A stretch of 64,000 bases of DNA from Jonesiaceae bacterium BS-20 (lineage in GTDB: Bacteria > Actinomycetota > Actinomycetes > Actinomycetales > Cellulomonadaceae). Below, in pieces: positions 23,144-32,450 of the stretch. The notes beneath the pieces are model-generated. The model made no database searches and was not told the origin of the DNA. It was given only the letters and a program-made list of their open reading frames with translations. Location of the stretch: NCBI GenBank assembly GCA_039995105.1, contig CP146203.1, positions 2,232,001 to 2,296,000 of the forward strand, given 5' to 3'. Made by a program: the position numbers and the translations under genes. Within the stretch, counting starts at the first letter, position 1. Each line of letters starts with the position of its first letter.

Positions 23144-25576
23144 ATGGATGCAAAAGACTTTGCCTCTGCGTTTGAACAAGAGCTGCGCTACTCCCGCGGA
23201 GTCTCCCTAACGCAGGCCTCTGAACAGGACACATACGTTGCATTTGCCCAAACCGTTCGCAGGCAACTGGTGGATCGGTGGTTAAAGACCGGCGATGCAT
23301 ACTCCCAGAGCACCGGAAAGACGGTTGCCTACCTATCCGCCGAGTATCTTCTTGGCCCACAGGGTGAAAACGCGCTCCTGGCGACAGGTCTGGAAGCAGC
23401 CGCGCGTACGGGGCTCAGTGATCTGGGGTTAGATCTTGATCGGATCCTTGCTTACGAGATTGAACCCGGTTTAGGCAACGGTGGCCTGGGCAGGCTTGCT
23501 GCCTGCTTCATTGACTCGCTAGCCACTTTAAACATTCCGGCCGTGGGTTACGGCATTCGCTATAACTACGGGATCTTCCGTCAAACCTTTGTTGAGGGTA
23601 AGCAGGCGGAACAGCCAGACACCTGGCTCTCGCTTGGCACCCCTTGGGAAATTGCCCACCCGGAGTTGGCTCAGCCGGTTCACTTTGGTGGGCACGTTGA
23701 AGATTATCTGAAGGCCAACGGTGAGCAGGGTCGGCGCTGGGTTCCAGGTTGGGCGGTCCGGGCAGTGCCATGCGACTACCTTGTTCCGGGTTACGGCACC
23801 CAGAACGTCAATACGTTGCGGCTGTGGAGTGCGAAGGCAACAGATGACTTCAATCTCCAAATTTTCAACTCCGGGGACTTTGAATCTGCGGTACGCCAGC
23901 GCACTGCAGCCGAGAACATTTCAAACGTGCTGTATCCAGAAGACTCCACTCCACAGGGCAAGGAGCTCCGTCTTCAGCAGCAGTACTTCTTTGTAGCCGC
24001 TTCCCTACGGGATCTGGTCAATGCAACCCTTGAAGCAGGCGCCTCGATCGCGGATCTGCCCGACCGAATTACATTCCAGCTCAATGACACTCACCCGGTC
24101 ATTGCTATCCCCGAGTTCATGCGTTTGCTCGTAGACGAGCACGAGGTTGCTTGGGATCAGGCGTGGGAAATTTCCCGTCAGATCTTCAACTACACCTGCC
24201 ACACCCTATTGCCCGAGGCACTTGAAGTCTGGTCCGTAGAGCTGATGAGCCGTTTGCTACCCCGCCACATGGAAATCATTTTCCAGATCAACAAGGAATT
24301 CTTGGACGAGGTCCGTCTAAAAACTGGAAACGAATTACTCGTTCGCTCGATGTCTATCATTCAGGAGCAGCCCGAGCGTGCGGTACGCATGGCCTACCTT
24401 GCTACGGTTGGTAGTGCAAAGGTTAACGGCGTCGCTCAACTGCACTCGCAACTACTGCGGGACAATGTTCTCCATGACTTCTCTGCCTACTGGCCGGAGA
24501 AGTTCACCAATGTCACCAACGGTGTTACCCCGCGCCGGTTTGTACGGCTCTCCAACCCGGAACTCTCGTCCTTGATTTCCGATGCCATTGGTTCCGATTG
24601 GATTAGGGACCTGTCCCAGCTCGAGCAGTTGGAGTCATTTGCCGACGACGCCGAGTTCCGTAAGGAATTTGCTGCGGTCAAGGCCGTCAACAAGTCCCGC
24701 TTTGCGGATCTGCTAGTGGAACGTGACGGTATTGAGATTCCACATGACGCTTTATACGACGTGATGGTCAAGCGGCTGCACGAGTACAAGCGCCAGTCGC
24801 TCAAGTTGTTGCACGTGGTCACCCTGTACAACCAGGTACTCTCCGGACAGATCAAGGCAAGTGACCTTGTGCCACGCGTAGTCGTTTTTGGTGCCAAGGC
24901 CGCACCGGGCTACAAGATGGCTAAAGACACCATTGCGTTGATCAACGCGGTGGCCAAGCGGGTAAACAACGCCCCGGAACTTCAGGGCCGTCTGAAAATC
25001 GCATTCCCGGCAAACTACAACGTGACCCTTGCGGAGAAGCTCATCCCAGCCGCAGACCTATCCGAGCAAATTTCACTTGCCGGCAAGGAGGCATCGGGAA
25101 CCGGGAATATGAAGTTTGCACTCAATGGAGCCCTGACCATTGGAACGCTCGATGGTGCCAACGTGGAAATCCACAACTTGGTTGGGGACGAGCACTTCTT
25201 CCTGTTTGGTATGACCGAGCCGGAAGTTGAGGCGCGGCACGCGGCCGGTTACAACCCAGCGAGCGTGTATGAAAATAATGCAGACCTCAAGGGCGCCATT
25301 GACCTGATCGCCTCTGGTATTTTCTCGGACGGAGACCGCTCAGCCTTCGAATCCGTACTTTCAGACTGGTTGTGGCACGACCGCTTCATGACCATGGGCG
25401 ACTATCAGGCCTACCTTGACGCGCAAGCCGCGGCTGAAGCCCGGTACCTCGACCAAGATGCTTGGAACCGCTCGGCCATCTTGAATGTGGCACGCACCGG
25501 ACACTTCAGCTCTGACCGGTCAATCGGCGACTACCTCGACCGGATCTGGCACGCCGCCCCTGTCATTGTGAAATAG
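23144..25576 (+). CDS. glgP: Glycogen/maltodextrin phosphorylase
   Basis: Phosphorolysis of alpha-1,4-glucans to glucose-1-phosphate, with pyridoxal phosphate as cofactor. The 810-residue protein is a full-length GT35 enzyme. The N-terminal half has VAYLSAEYLLG and EPGLGNGGLGRLAACFIDSLA. The C-terminal half has KRLHEYKRQ and the PLP-lysine motif EASGTGNMKFALNGALTIG (Lys about 657). The reading frame opens 41 codons further upstream. The ATG at 23144 (MDAKDFASAF) is preferred because AAGGG precedes it and the upstream part overlaps the promoter region. A CCCCG/CGGGG inverted repeat at about 23059-23083 may bind a regulator. It is transcribed away from the rRNA operon. Confidence 0.95.
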   Translation: MDAKDFASAFEQELRYSRGVSLTQASEQDTYVAFAQTVRRQLVDRWLKTGDAYSQSTGKTVAYLSAEYLLGPQGENALLATGLEAAARTGLSDLGLDLDRILAYEIEPGLGNGGLGRLAACFIDSLATLNIPAVGYGIRYNYGIFRQTFVEGKQAEQPDTWLSLGTPWEIAHPELAQPVHFGGHVEDYLKANGEQGRRWVPGWAVRAVPCDYLVPGYGTQNVNTLRLWSAKATDDFNLQIFNSGDFESAVRQRTAAENISNVLYPEDSTPQGKELRLQQQYFFVAASLRDLVNATLEAGASIADLPDRITFQLNDTHPVIAIPEFMRLLVDEHEVAWDQAWEISRQIFNYTCHTLLPEALEVWSVELMSRLLPRHMEIIFQINKEFLDEVRLKTGNELLVRSMSIIQEQPERAVRMAYLATVGSAKVNGVAQLHSQLLRDNVLHDFSAYWPEKFTNVTNGVTPRRFVRLSNPELSSLISDAIGSDWIRDLSQLEQLESFADDAEFRKEFAAVKAVNKSRFADLLVERDGIEIPHDALYDVMVKRLHEYKRQSLKLLHVVTLYNQVLSGQIKASDLVPRVVVFGAKAAPGYKMAKDTIALINAVAKRVNNAPELQGRLKIAFPANYNVTLAEKLIPAADLSEQISLAGKEASGTGNMKFALNGALTIGTLDGANVEIHNLVGDEHFFLFGMTEPEVEARHAAGYNPASVYENNADLKGAIDLIASGIFSDGDRSAFESVLSDWLWHDRFMTMGDYQAYLDAQAAAEARYLDQDAWNRSAILNVARTGHFSSDRSIGDYLDRIWHAAPVIVK

Positions 25577-25610
25577 CAACAGTTTGGTTCAAGGACGGTC
25601 CCGCGGGACG

Positions 25611-25677
25611 TTTGATTCCAGAATCAAATAAATACAAAGCGAGGGTCCCAGGATAAATCCCGGGACCCTCGCTTTGT
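25611..25677. terminator. Bidirectional terminator between glgP and sucD
   Basis: A 16-bp perfect inverted repeat (ACAAAGCGAGGGTCCC at 25634-25649, complement at 25662-25677) separates convergent glgP and sucD. Just upstream lies an 18-nt element TTTGATTCCAGAATCAAA (25611-25628), also palindromic, and before it GTCCCGCGGGAC. Confidence 0.8.
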
Positions 25678-25696
25678 ACTGAAAACTCGGTGTTGC

Positions 25697-26587
25697 TTAC
25701 GCAGACATGATCTGGCGCATGAGCTCTGCAGCGGCGGAAGGAGTCTTACCCACCTTGACGCCGGCAGCCTCAAGGGCTTCCTGCTTTGCAGCTGCGGTTC
25801 CGGATGAACCAGAAACGATCGCTCCCGCGTGTCCCATGGTCTTACCCTCGGGTGCGGTGAAACCAGCAACGTAGCCAACAACCGGCTTGGTCACGTGATC
25901 CTTGATGTAAGCAGCGGCGCGCTCTTCAGCGTCACCACCGATTTCACCGATCATCACGATAGCTTCAGTCTCTGGGTCTGCCTCAAATGCGGCAAGGGCA
26001 TCGATGTGCGTGGTGCCAATGATGGGGTCTCCACCAATACCGATCGCGGTTGAGAATCCAAACTCACGCAGCTCGTACATCATCTGGTAAGTCAGGGTTC
26101 CAGACTTGGACACCAGACCAATCTTGCCCTTACCAGCGATGTCTGCAGGAATAATACCTACGTTGGACAGGCCTGGGCTGATGATTCCTGGGCAGTTTGG
26201 ACCAATGAGCTGAACGCCCTTGTCCTTTGCCAGAGTGTAGAACTCCGCGGTGTCCGCTACTGGAACACCCTCGGTGATGATGACAACCAACGGCATACCT
26301 GCCTCGATAGCCTCAACTACCGCTGCCTTGGTGTGTGCTGGTGGAACAAAGATAACCGAGACATTTGCACCGGTTGCAGTCATTGATTCCGCTACGGAAC
26401 CGTAAACTGCTACGTCTACGTTGCCGTCCCCCTTAGGGAAGGTAACGGTGGTTCCTGCCTTGCGCGGGTTCACACCACCAACAATGTTGGTGCCAGATGC
26501 GAGCATCCGGGTGGTGTGCTTTTGCCCTTCGGCACCGGTCATACCCTGAACGATGACCTTGGAGTCTTCATTAATGAAGATTGCCAT
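25697..26587 (-). CDS. sucD: Succinyl-CoA ligase, alpha subunit
   Basis: Alpha subunit of succinyl-CoA synthetase. It carries the phosphohistidine and the CoA-binding Rossmann domain, working with SucC in the TCA cycle. At 296 residues it is full length. The CoA-binding part has [16 protein letters not shown], the NCPGIISPG motif is present, and the phosphorylated His is H253 in [11 protein letters not shown]. It lies 27 nt after sucC. The pair forms one operon ending at the terminator shared with glgP. Confidence 0.97.
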   Translation of the reverse strand: MAIFINEDSKVIVQGMTGAEGQKHTTRMLASGTNIVGGVNPRKAGTTVTFPKGDGNVDVAVYGSVAESMTATGANVSVIFVPPAHTKAAVVEAIEAGMPLVVIITEGVPVADTAEFYTLAKDKGVQLIGPNCPGIISPGLSNVGIIPADIAGKGKIGLVSKSGTLTYQMMYELREFGFSTAIGIGGDPIIGTTHIDALAAFEADPETEAIVMIGEIGGDAEERAAAYIKDHVTKPVVGYVAGFTAPEGKTMGHAGAIVSGSSGTAAAKQEALEAAGVKVGKTPSAAAELMRQIMSA

Positions 26588-26614
26588 TTTTATCTCTTCT
26601 CTCGTTCTAGGGAA

Positions 26615-27781
26615 TCAGGCGTTAGCGAGTTCGGCGGCCTTGTCGGCTCCACCGTCCATCGTCTGCGCTAGGGTGATCAGCGGGTGGTTTGCCTCGGTCA
26701 AGATTGCGCGTCCCTCGACAACGTTGTTGCCGTCAAGACGAACAACAAGTGGCTTGGTCGCTGCATCGCCGAGAATTTCAAGTGCCTTAACAATTCCGTT
26801 GGCAACCGCGTCACACGCGGTAATTCCACCGAATACGTTAACGAACACGGACTTCACCTGTGGGTCGCCCAGAATGACGTCCAGACCAGCGGCCATTACC
26901 TCTGCTGAGGCACCACCACCGATGTCTAGGAAGTTAGCTGGCTTGACGCCACCGTGGTTTTCACCGGCGTAAGCAACGACGTCGAGGGTGGACATAACCA
27001 GTCCTGCACCGTTACCGATGATCCCGACCTCACCGTCAAGCTTGACGTAGTTGAGGTCGCTGGCTGCTGCCTTGGCCTCAAGAGGGTCGGCAGCTTCCTT
27101 GTCTTCAAGGTCTGCGTGGTGTGGGTGGCGGAATGCGGCGTTGTCATCGAGTGACACCTTGCCGTCAAGGGCAACGACCTTGCCGTCTTCCGTCAGAACC
27201 AGCGGGTTAACCTCAACCAGGGTTGCGTCTTCTTCGAGGTACACGGTCCAGAGCTTCTGGAAGGTGTCAATGATTTGGTCCTTAATCTCCGGCGCAAAAC
27301 CAGCTGCGTCGGCGATCTCGGTGGCCTTGGCCAGGTCGATTCCCACGTTCGGGTCAACCTCGATCTTGGCGAGAGCCTCAGGGCGCTCGACTGCCAAAAC
27401 CTCGATCTCCATGCCACCCTCAACGCTTGCCATGGCAAGGTAAGAACGGTTGGAACGGTCAAGAAGTACGGAGAAGTAGAACTCCTGGGCAATCTTGGCA
27501 CCTTCAGCGAGCATCACGCGGTGCACCGTGTGGCCCTTGATGTCCATGCCTAGGATTTCGCCGGCCTTCTCGGCTGCTTCCTCAACTGAGTGAGCGAGCT
27601 TCACTCCCCCAGCTTTTCCGCGGCCACCGGTCTTCACCTGTGCCTTAACAACTACGGTTCCGCCGCCAAGTTTTTCAGCGCCTTGGCGAGCCTCTTCTAC
27701 TGTTGTTGCAACAACGCCACCCAATACGGGTACGCCGTGCTTTTCAAAGATGTCACGCGCTTGGTATTCGAACAGGTCCAC
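26615..27781 (-). CDS. sucC: Succinyl-CoA ligase, beta subunit
   Basis: Beta subunit with the ATP-grasp domain that binds the nucleotide; it forms succinate and ATP from succinyl-CoA with SucD. At 388 residues it is normal length. It begins [20 protein letters not shown] and has [20 protein letters not shown] in the ATP-grasp region. Further on are [20 protein letters not shown] and the C-terminal [19 protein letters not shown]. The GTG at 27781 is chosen over an ATG six codons upstream, because the family starts with MDLFEYQ and GGAAGGA lies 9 nt before it. A palindrome at 27814-27827 sits in the promoter region. Confidence 0.96.
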   Translation of the reverse strand: MDLFEYQARDIFEKHGVPVLGGVVATTVEEARQGAEKLGGGTVVVKAQVKTGGRGKAGGVKLAHSVEEAAEKAGEILGMDIKGHTVHRVMLAEGAKIAQEFYFSVLLDRSNRSYLAMASVEGGMEIEVLAVERPEALAKIEVDPNVGIDLAKATEIADAAGFAPEIKDQIIDTFQKLWTVYLEEDATLVEVNPLVLTEDGKVVALDGKVSLDDNAAFRHPHHADLEDKEAADPLEAKAAASDLNYVKLDGEVGIIGNGAGLVMSTLDVVAYAGENHGGVKPANFLDIGGGASAEVMAAGLDVILGDPQVKSVFVNVFGGITACDAVANGIVKALEILGDAATKPLVVRLDGNNVVEGRAILTEANHPLITLAQTMDGGADKAAELANA

Positions 27782-27813
27782 CCTGCTGCGTCCTTCCATC
27801 GACCGGAAATATA

Positions 27814-27827
27814 TCTCGACATCGAGA
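27814..27827. promoter_or_regulatory. Palindromic operator candidate upstream of sucCD
   Basis: TCTCGACATCGAGA, 33 nt before the sucC GTG, is a palindrome except for the central two bases and is embedded in an A/T-rich stretch. Its form suits a dimeric MarR- or LacI-sized regulator. The regulator is not identified. Confidence 0.45.
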
Positions 27828-28037
27828 CATTTTCTTTAAGACTAACCGGGCTTTAGGCCTTTAGTCACCTTGCCGCGTGTACTTTGGGCCACACTCCTTG
27901 CTTGTTCTCAACGATTTGCCCATTGGTTACGTCTTTGTTTACCTGTGCAATACCAAAGACATGCCGATGCCTGTCCCACCTTGGTCCGCGAGCACGCGGC
28001 CAAGGTTGGACAGCTTAGAGATTGGCACCGAGTGAAA

Positions 28038-30620
28038 CTACAGCTTGGTCACGGGAGCGAATCGCAGCAACAAACGCTTAGGTCCGTCGCCGCCAAAGTC
28101 AATCTTGGCTACGGCTTTGGCTCCAGTACCTTCAACGTTGAGGACGGTTCCAATGCCAAATTGATCGTGAGTCACGCGATCGCCCGCGGACAGCTGCGGA
28201 ATATCGGCTTCACTCTTGGCTTTGGATCTACCAAAGCTGACCGGAGGTGGGGTCGAGTTACCACGCGCACCCGAGCCGATTGGCGGACCGAAGTCATCGT
28301 CTTGGCCGCGGTAGCTTCCACCGCCGTAGTTATTACCCCCGCCGTAGCTGCCGCCCGAGTTAAACGAGGCAAAAACTCGCTCGGAGGAGGCCTGCTTGCG
28401 TTCCCAATCCCACAGTTCCTCTGGAATCTCATCCAAGAACCGGGATGGTGGGAAATTGTTGGGTGCACCCCAGGCAGAGCGGGTGGCGGCACGGGTGATG
28501 TACAACCGCTCCCGGGCGCGGGTAATCCCCACGTAGGCAAGCCGGCGTTCCTCGGCTAACTCGCCGGTGTCATGCAGCGCCCGCATGTGTGGGAAGGTTC
28601 CATCTTCCATTCCCGTCAAGAATACGACGGGGAATTCAAGTCCCTTTGCGGTGTGCAAGGTCATGAGGGTGATTACTCCCGGGTCAACCCGGGGTACGCC
28701 CTCGTTTTCGGAGTCATCCGAAGACGGAATCTGGTCTGCGTCGGCTACCAGCGAGACTCGCTCAAGGAAGTCCGAGAGGGTGCCTTCCGGTTCATCGCGT
28801 TCAAATTCCGAGGCGACCGCGTGTAGTTCCGCAAGGTTATCTACCCTTGACTGGTCTTGGGGGTCATCGCTTACTCGCAAGAGTTGCAGGTATCCGGTCT
28901 TGTCTAGCACATCACCGAGAATTTCAGCCGGACCCGCTCCCTTACCGGCAGCTACCCCAAGTTCGTTCATCAGGTCTCTGAACGCGGTCAATGGCTTCAA
29001 TGTCCGGCCGGTCATACCCGGAATCTCCTCAGCGTCCTCAAGGGCCTGCCTAAAGGAAATTCCCGCACGTTCCGCCTGAGCAGCTACCAGGGCCTCGGCA
29101 CGGTCGCCAAGCCCGCGCTTGGGGACGTTAAAGATCCGGCGCAGGTTAATGTCATCGGTTGGGTTGTCTACCGCACGTAGGTAAGCAATGACGTCTTTGA
29201 TTTCTTTGCGTTCATAAAAACGCGTGCCACCAACGACCTTGTAGGGCAGTCCCACACGGATCAGGACCTCTTCAAGCGCACGTGACTGGGCGTTGGTCCG
29301 GTAGAAAATAGCAACGTCTCCGGGGCGGACCCCGTGCGCATCCTCCAACTTGTCGATTTGCCGGGCCACATAACGGGCCTCTTCATGCTCGTTATCGCCA
29401 ACATAACCAATAATTTTGGGGCCGTCACCGCTGGCCGTCCAAAGATTCTTGGGCCTGCGGTCCTTATTCTGCGAGATAACCGCATTGGCCGCAGACAAAA
29501 TGTTTTGCGTAGAGCGGTAGTTTTGCTCAAGCAGAATCGACCGGGCGTTGGGGTAATCCTTTTCAAACTCCAAAATATTGCGAATGGTCGCGCCACGGAA
29601 GGCGTAAATACTCTGGTCGGAGTCGCCCACCACGGTTAACTCCCCCGGTGGGATTGTGCCCGTTGCGGGACCTACCAGTTCCTTGACCAGCGTGTACTGG
29701 GCGTGGTTGGTGTCTTGGTACTCGTCTACCAGTATGTGCCTAAACCTGCGTCGGTAGTGTTCCGCCACAGCCGGGTGCTTTTGGAACAGCTCAACGGTCC
29801 GGACAATAAGGTCATCAAAGTCCACCGCGTTGGCCAGTTGCAGGCGTTGCTGGTAGCGGGTGTACACGGTCGCAAGTACGGACTCAAACTCTCCCGATGC
29901 CCGGCTACCTTGGGTCTGCTCGTACTGCTGCGGGGTGGTGAGTTCATCCTTGAGACCGGAAATCCGGTTGGCCAACTGCTTGGCCGTAAAACGTTTAGGG
30001 TCAACGTCCAACTCGCGCAAGATCAAGGTGATCAACCGCTGCGAATCTGCGGAATCATAGATGGAGAAGGTCTTCTTCATCCCAATAGCTTCCGCTTCCC
30101 GGCGCAAGATTCGCACACAGGTGGAGTGGAAGGTGGAAACCCACATGTTTTGAGCTTCCGGACCTACGAGGGAACTCACCCGCTCACGCATCTCAGCGGC
30201 GGCCTTGTTGGTAAAGGTGATCGCCAGGATTTGGCTAGGCCATGCCCGGCCGGTGGCAAGGAGGTGCGCAATGCGATGGGTCAGTACCCTGGTCTTACCC
30301 GAACCTGCTCCCGCGACAATGAGCAGCGGCGTCCCACCATGTTCAACGGCTTCTCGTTGGGATGGGTTAAGCCCATCGACCAGTTCTAGCGCACGCTCGG
30401 ATGCGTCCGGAGGGGTAGGGATGCCGCCGTGCTCACCGCGGGCAGGATCCTCGGGAGAATCCAGTTCCCACTTCGAGGCGTAGTTGCGCACCGCGGCGGG
30501 GTGTCCCATTGGGGCCGCCACCTCAAAATCGGGCAGGGGAAGCTCTAGGTCCGGCTGCTGCGCCGAAGCCTCGGGAGTAAAGGACGCGGAGGTGGGTAAA
30601 TTACCAAACAATGATTCCAT
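28038..30620 (-). CDS. pcrA: ATP-dependent DNA helicase PcrA/UvrD
   Basis: A superfamily 1 3'-5' helicase of 860 residues for DNA repair and for clearing replication and transcription conflicts. The Q-motif LNPSQREAV precedes Walker A GAGSGKT at 104-110. ITFTNKAAAEMRERV, the DEXX box VDEYQDTNHAQY, GDSDQSIYAFRGA, VMTLHTAKGLEF-type and LAYVGITRARERLY motifs follow in order. The last 60 residues (AGDRVTHDQFGIGTVLNVEG) form the PcrA-type Tudor domain that contacts RNA polymerase. An 80-residue unstructured N-terminal extension precedes the core, as in other actinobacteria. No strong ribosome binding site precedes the ATG. Confidence 0.95.
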   Translation of the reverse strand: MESLFGNLPTSASFTPEASAQQPDLELPLPDFEVAAPMGHPAAVRNYASKWELDSPEDPARGEHGGIPTPPDASERALELVDGLNPSQREAVEHGGTPLLIVAGAGSGKTRVLTHRIAHLLATGRAWPSQILAITFTNKAAAEMRERVSSLVGPEAQNMWVSTFHSTCVRILRREAEAIGMKKTFSIYDSADSQRLITLILRELDVDPKRFTAKQLANRISGLKDELTTPQQYEQTQGSRASGEFESVLATVYTRYQQRLQLANAVDFDDLIVRTVELFQKHPAVAEHYRRRFRHILVDEYQDTNHAQYTLVKELVGPATGTIPPGELTVVGDSDQSIYAFRGATIRNILEFEKDYPNARSILLEQNYRSTQNILSAANAVISQNKDRRPKNLWTASGDGPKIIGYVGDNEHEEARYVARQIDKLEDAHGVRPGDVAIFYRTNAQSRALEEVLIRVGLPYKVVGGTRFYERKEIKDVIAYLRAVDNPTDDINLRRIFNVPKRGLGDRAEALVAAQAERAGISFRQALEDAEEIPGMTGRTLKPLTAFRDLMNELGVAAGKGAGPAEILGDVLDKTGYLQLLRVSDDPQDQSRVDNLAELHAVASEFERDEPEGTLSDFLERVSLVADADQIPSSDDSENEGVPRVDPGVITLMTLHTAKGLEFPVVFLTGMEDGTFPHMRALHDTGELAEERRLAYVGITRARERLYITRAATRSAWGAPNNFPPSRFLDEIPEELWDWERKQASSERVFASFNSGGSYGGGNNYGGGSYRGQDDDFGPPIGSGARGNSTPPPVSFGRSKAKSEADIPQLSAGDRVTHDQFGIGTVLNVEGTGAKAVAKIDFGGDGPKRLLLRFAPVTKL

Positions 30621-30726
30621 AGCGTTACTACCCTAACCGGCCCCGCTGACATAGCGACTCAAGTTTCACTGCGGGGGAAGAAAAACACAGTAAAAGTAAC
30701 GGGTGTGCCGGATGACCCGGTCATAT

Positions 30727-31209
30727 TTAGGTGACTAAGAGGCCAATAATCCAAATGGTGGTAGCTACCAATCCTGCGGCCAGTTCAACAACGATGGTCA
30801 GACCGGTAGCTTGTAGAGCAACGATGGTCGCGCGCCAAGCCTTGGTGTGCTCTCTCGTTCTGTACACCTGCATGAGGTAGACCGCCCCAACAAATCCCAG
30901 CGGTAACCCGAGAACGGGAATAATAAAGAACCCGATAGTTCCCACTACAAGACCGACCACAATAGTCAGATTAGGGATCTCGTTCCGCTTTAGATGGCGG
31001 CCTGCAATCAAGTACTTTATGAACATGCCGGCAAGCAGCACCACGAGCGCTAGTGAAAACACGAGCCATGCGGTGAAGCCTTGCGTCAAAATCGCCCAGG
31101 TTAACAAGGCACCCGCAATAATGACGGTTCCAGGCAAGATCTGAAAAATCGTGCCAATGATGCCCACGGCCAGTGCCAAGGCAATGAAAATATCTTGCGG
31201 TAGGACCAC
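30727..31209 (-). CDS. DUF456 family membrane protein
   Basis: A 160-residue protein with about four hydrophobic spans covering most of its length. The glycine-rich GIIGTIFQILPGTVII near the N-terminus and VVGTIGFFIIPVLGLPLGFVGAVYL in the middle are typical of DUF456, a family of unknown function. The start is a GTG with AAGGAAA a few bases upstream. It follows the small membrane protein at 31309-31668 with a terminator between them, so it is probably expressed separately. Confidence 0.8.
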   Translation of the reverse strand: MVLPQDIFIALALAVGIIGTIFQILPGTVIIAGALLTWAILTQGFTAWLVFSLALVVLLAGMFIKYLIAGRHLKRNEIPNLTIVVGLVVGTIGFFIIPVLGLPLGFVGAVYLMQVYRTREHTKAWRATIVALQATGLTIVVELAAGLVATTIWIIGLLVT

Positions 31210-31257
31210 GGGGTTTCCTTACAACGAGGGTGCCGCGAACTCGGCCTAAAAATAGTT

Positions 31258-31287
31258 GATGCCCAGCCAAAACTCTGGCTGGGCATC
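31258..31287 (-). terminator. Terminator after the 119-aa membrane protein
   Basis: GATGCCCAGCC and its inverted copy form an 11-bp stem with an 8-nt loop. On the minus strand it is followed by AACTATTTTTAGG. Confidence 0.85.
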
Positions 31288-31308
31288 ACCTAAGCAAATC
31301 AAAAGCGA

Positions 31309-31668
31309 TTACGAAAGTCCGTGAGCACCCGAGACAAAGATTGCCAGGATGATGTTCAGCACGGTCAAACCACCGATCGCGGTGATCATGCCCTTAGGAG
31401 CGTCATCACCCTTCTTGGCCGCCATGAATGCCAACACCACAATTACTAGGTTCACAAGAAGCTTAATACCCAGCTTGGTGTGGTTGATGTCCGCATCTTC
31501 CATGATTTTCAGACCCATCATGATGACGCCGGTTACAAGAGCGGTCGCCGCAGCGTGTGGGAAGCCCTTAACCAATCCGGGCTTCTTCATGGTTGCGAGC
31601 CAGCCACCAAGCATGAATGCCCAGCACAGGATGTGGATAAACAACATTGCGTTATATAGGAAGTCCAT
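31309..31668 (-). CDS. Small integral membrane protein, unknown function
   Basis: 119 residues with about four predicted membrane spans (roughly 5-25, 38-53, 66-84 and 95-115). Between spans two and three is a short soluble loop KIMEDADINHTKL, and basic KK pairs lie in the other loops. The N-terminal LFIHILCWAFMLGGWLATMK keeps a His in the first helix. Such four-helix proteins occur widely in actinobacteria without assigned function; a cytochrome b561- or CopD-like fold is possible but unproven. It ends at its own terminator. Confidence 0.7.
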   Translation of the reverse strand: MDFLYNAMLFIHILCWAFMLGGWLATMKKPGLVKGFPHAAATALVTGVIMMGLKIMEDADINHTKLGIKLLVNLVIVVLAFMAAKKGDDAPKGMITAIGGLTVLNIILAIFVSGAHGLS

Positions 31669-31787
31669 ACGCTTATCCTAAGCACGGAGCCCAATGATTA
31701 CCATGGCTTATCTGACGAATCGTCGGTTAACTCGCTCACGTCATCTGCGGGAACTTATGTACCGGTACCTGCGTTGATATGTGGCAA

Positions 31788-32450
31788 CTACAACAACTTG
31801 CGGGCCGCTGCCCAACGGGTCAGTTCATGGCGCGAGGACAACTGCAGCTTGCGTAGCACTGCGGAAACATGGGTTTCAACGGTCTTGACGGAGATGAACA
31901 ACTCCCCGGCCACTTCCTTATAGGTGTAACCGCGCGCAATGAGTCGCATGACCTGCTGTTCTCGTTGACTCAACCGATCCAGTTCATCATCCGCAACCGC
32001 AACATCGGCTACTTGCGTGCCAAAGGCATCGAGAACAAAACCTGCCAACCTCGGCGAGAAGACCGCGTCTCCCCCGGCCACCCGAGAAATGGCAGCTGCC
32101 AACTCCGGTCCGGAAATATTTTTGGTGACATATCCTCGTGCACCGGCCCGGATCACCGCGACCACGTCCTGGGCGGCATCGGAAACCGAAAGAGCCAAAA
32201 ACTTTGTTCCGGGAAGCAAGTCGGTGCAGCGGGCCAGTACCTCGGCGCCGCCTCCACCTGCCCCACCGGGCATGTGCACGTCTAGGAGCACTACGCTGGG
32301 ACGCAATCTATGTAGTACCTCTACCGCCGAGTCAACGTCTCCAGCTTCCCCAAGAACCGTGACGCTATCCCCCAGTGAGGCCCGCACACCGGTGCGGAAC
32401 ATATCGTGGTCATCCACAATGACAATTTCGATTGGCTGGTCCGCGGTCAT
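31788..32450 (-). CDS. NarL/FixJ-type response regulator
   Basis: A 220-residue two-component regulator. The receiver domain has the acidic pair D13-D14, the phosphoacceptor D57 in VVLLDVHMPGG, and the conserved Lys in YVTKNISG. A LuxR-type helix-turn-helix domain occupies about 158-218, with LSQREQQVMRLIARGYTYKEVA and ISVKTVETHVSAVLRKL. Its ATG overlaps the upstream kinase stop by 4 nt (ATGA), so the pair is co-translated. The likely target is the divergent PspC gene through the repeats at 33854-33891, and possibly its own operon. Confidence 0.92.
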   Translation of the reverse strand: MTADQPIEIVIVDDHDMFRTGVRASLGDSVTVLGEAGDVDSAVEVLHRLRPSVVLLDVHMPGGAGGGGAEVLARCTDLLPGTKFLALSVSDAAQDVVAVIRAGARGYVTKNISGPELAAAISRVAGGDAVFSPRLAGFVLDAFGTQVADVAVADDELDRLSQREQQVMRLIARGYTYKEVAGELFISVKTVETHVSAVLRKLQLSSRHELTRWAAARKLL

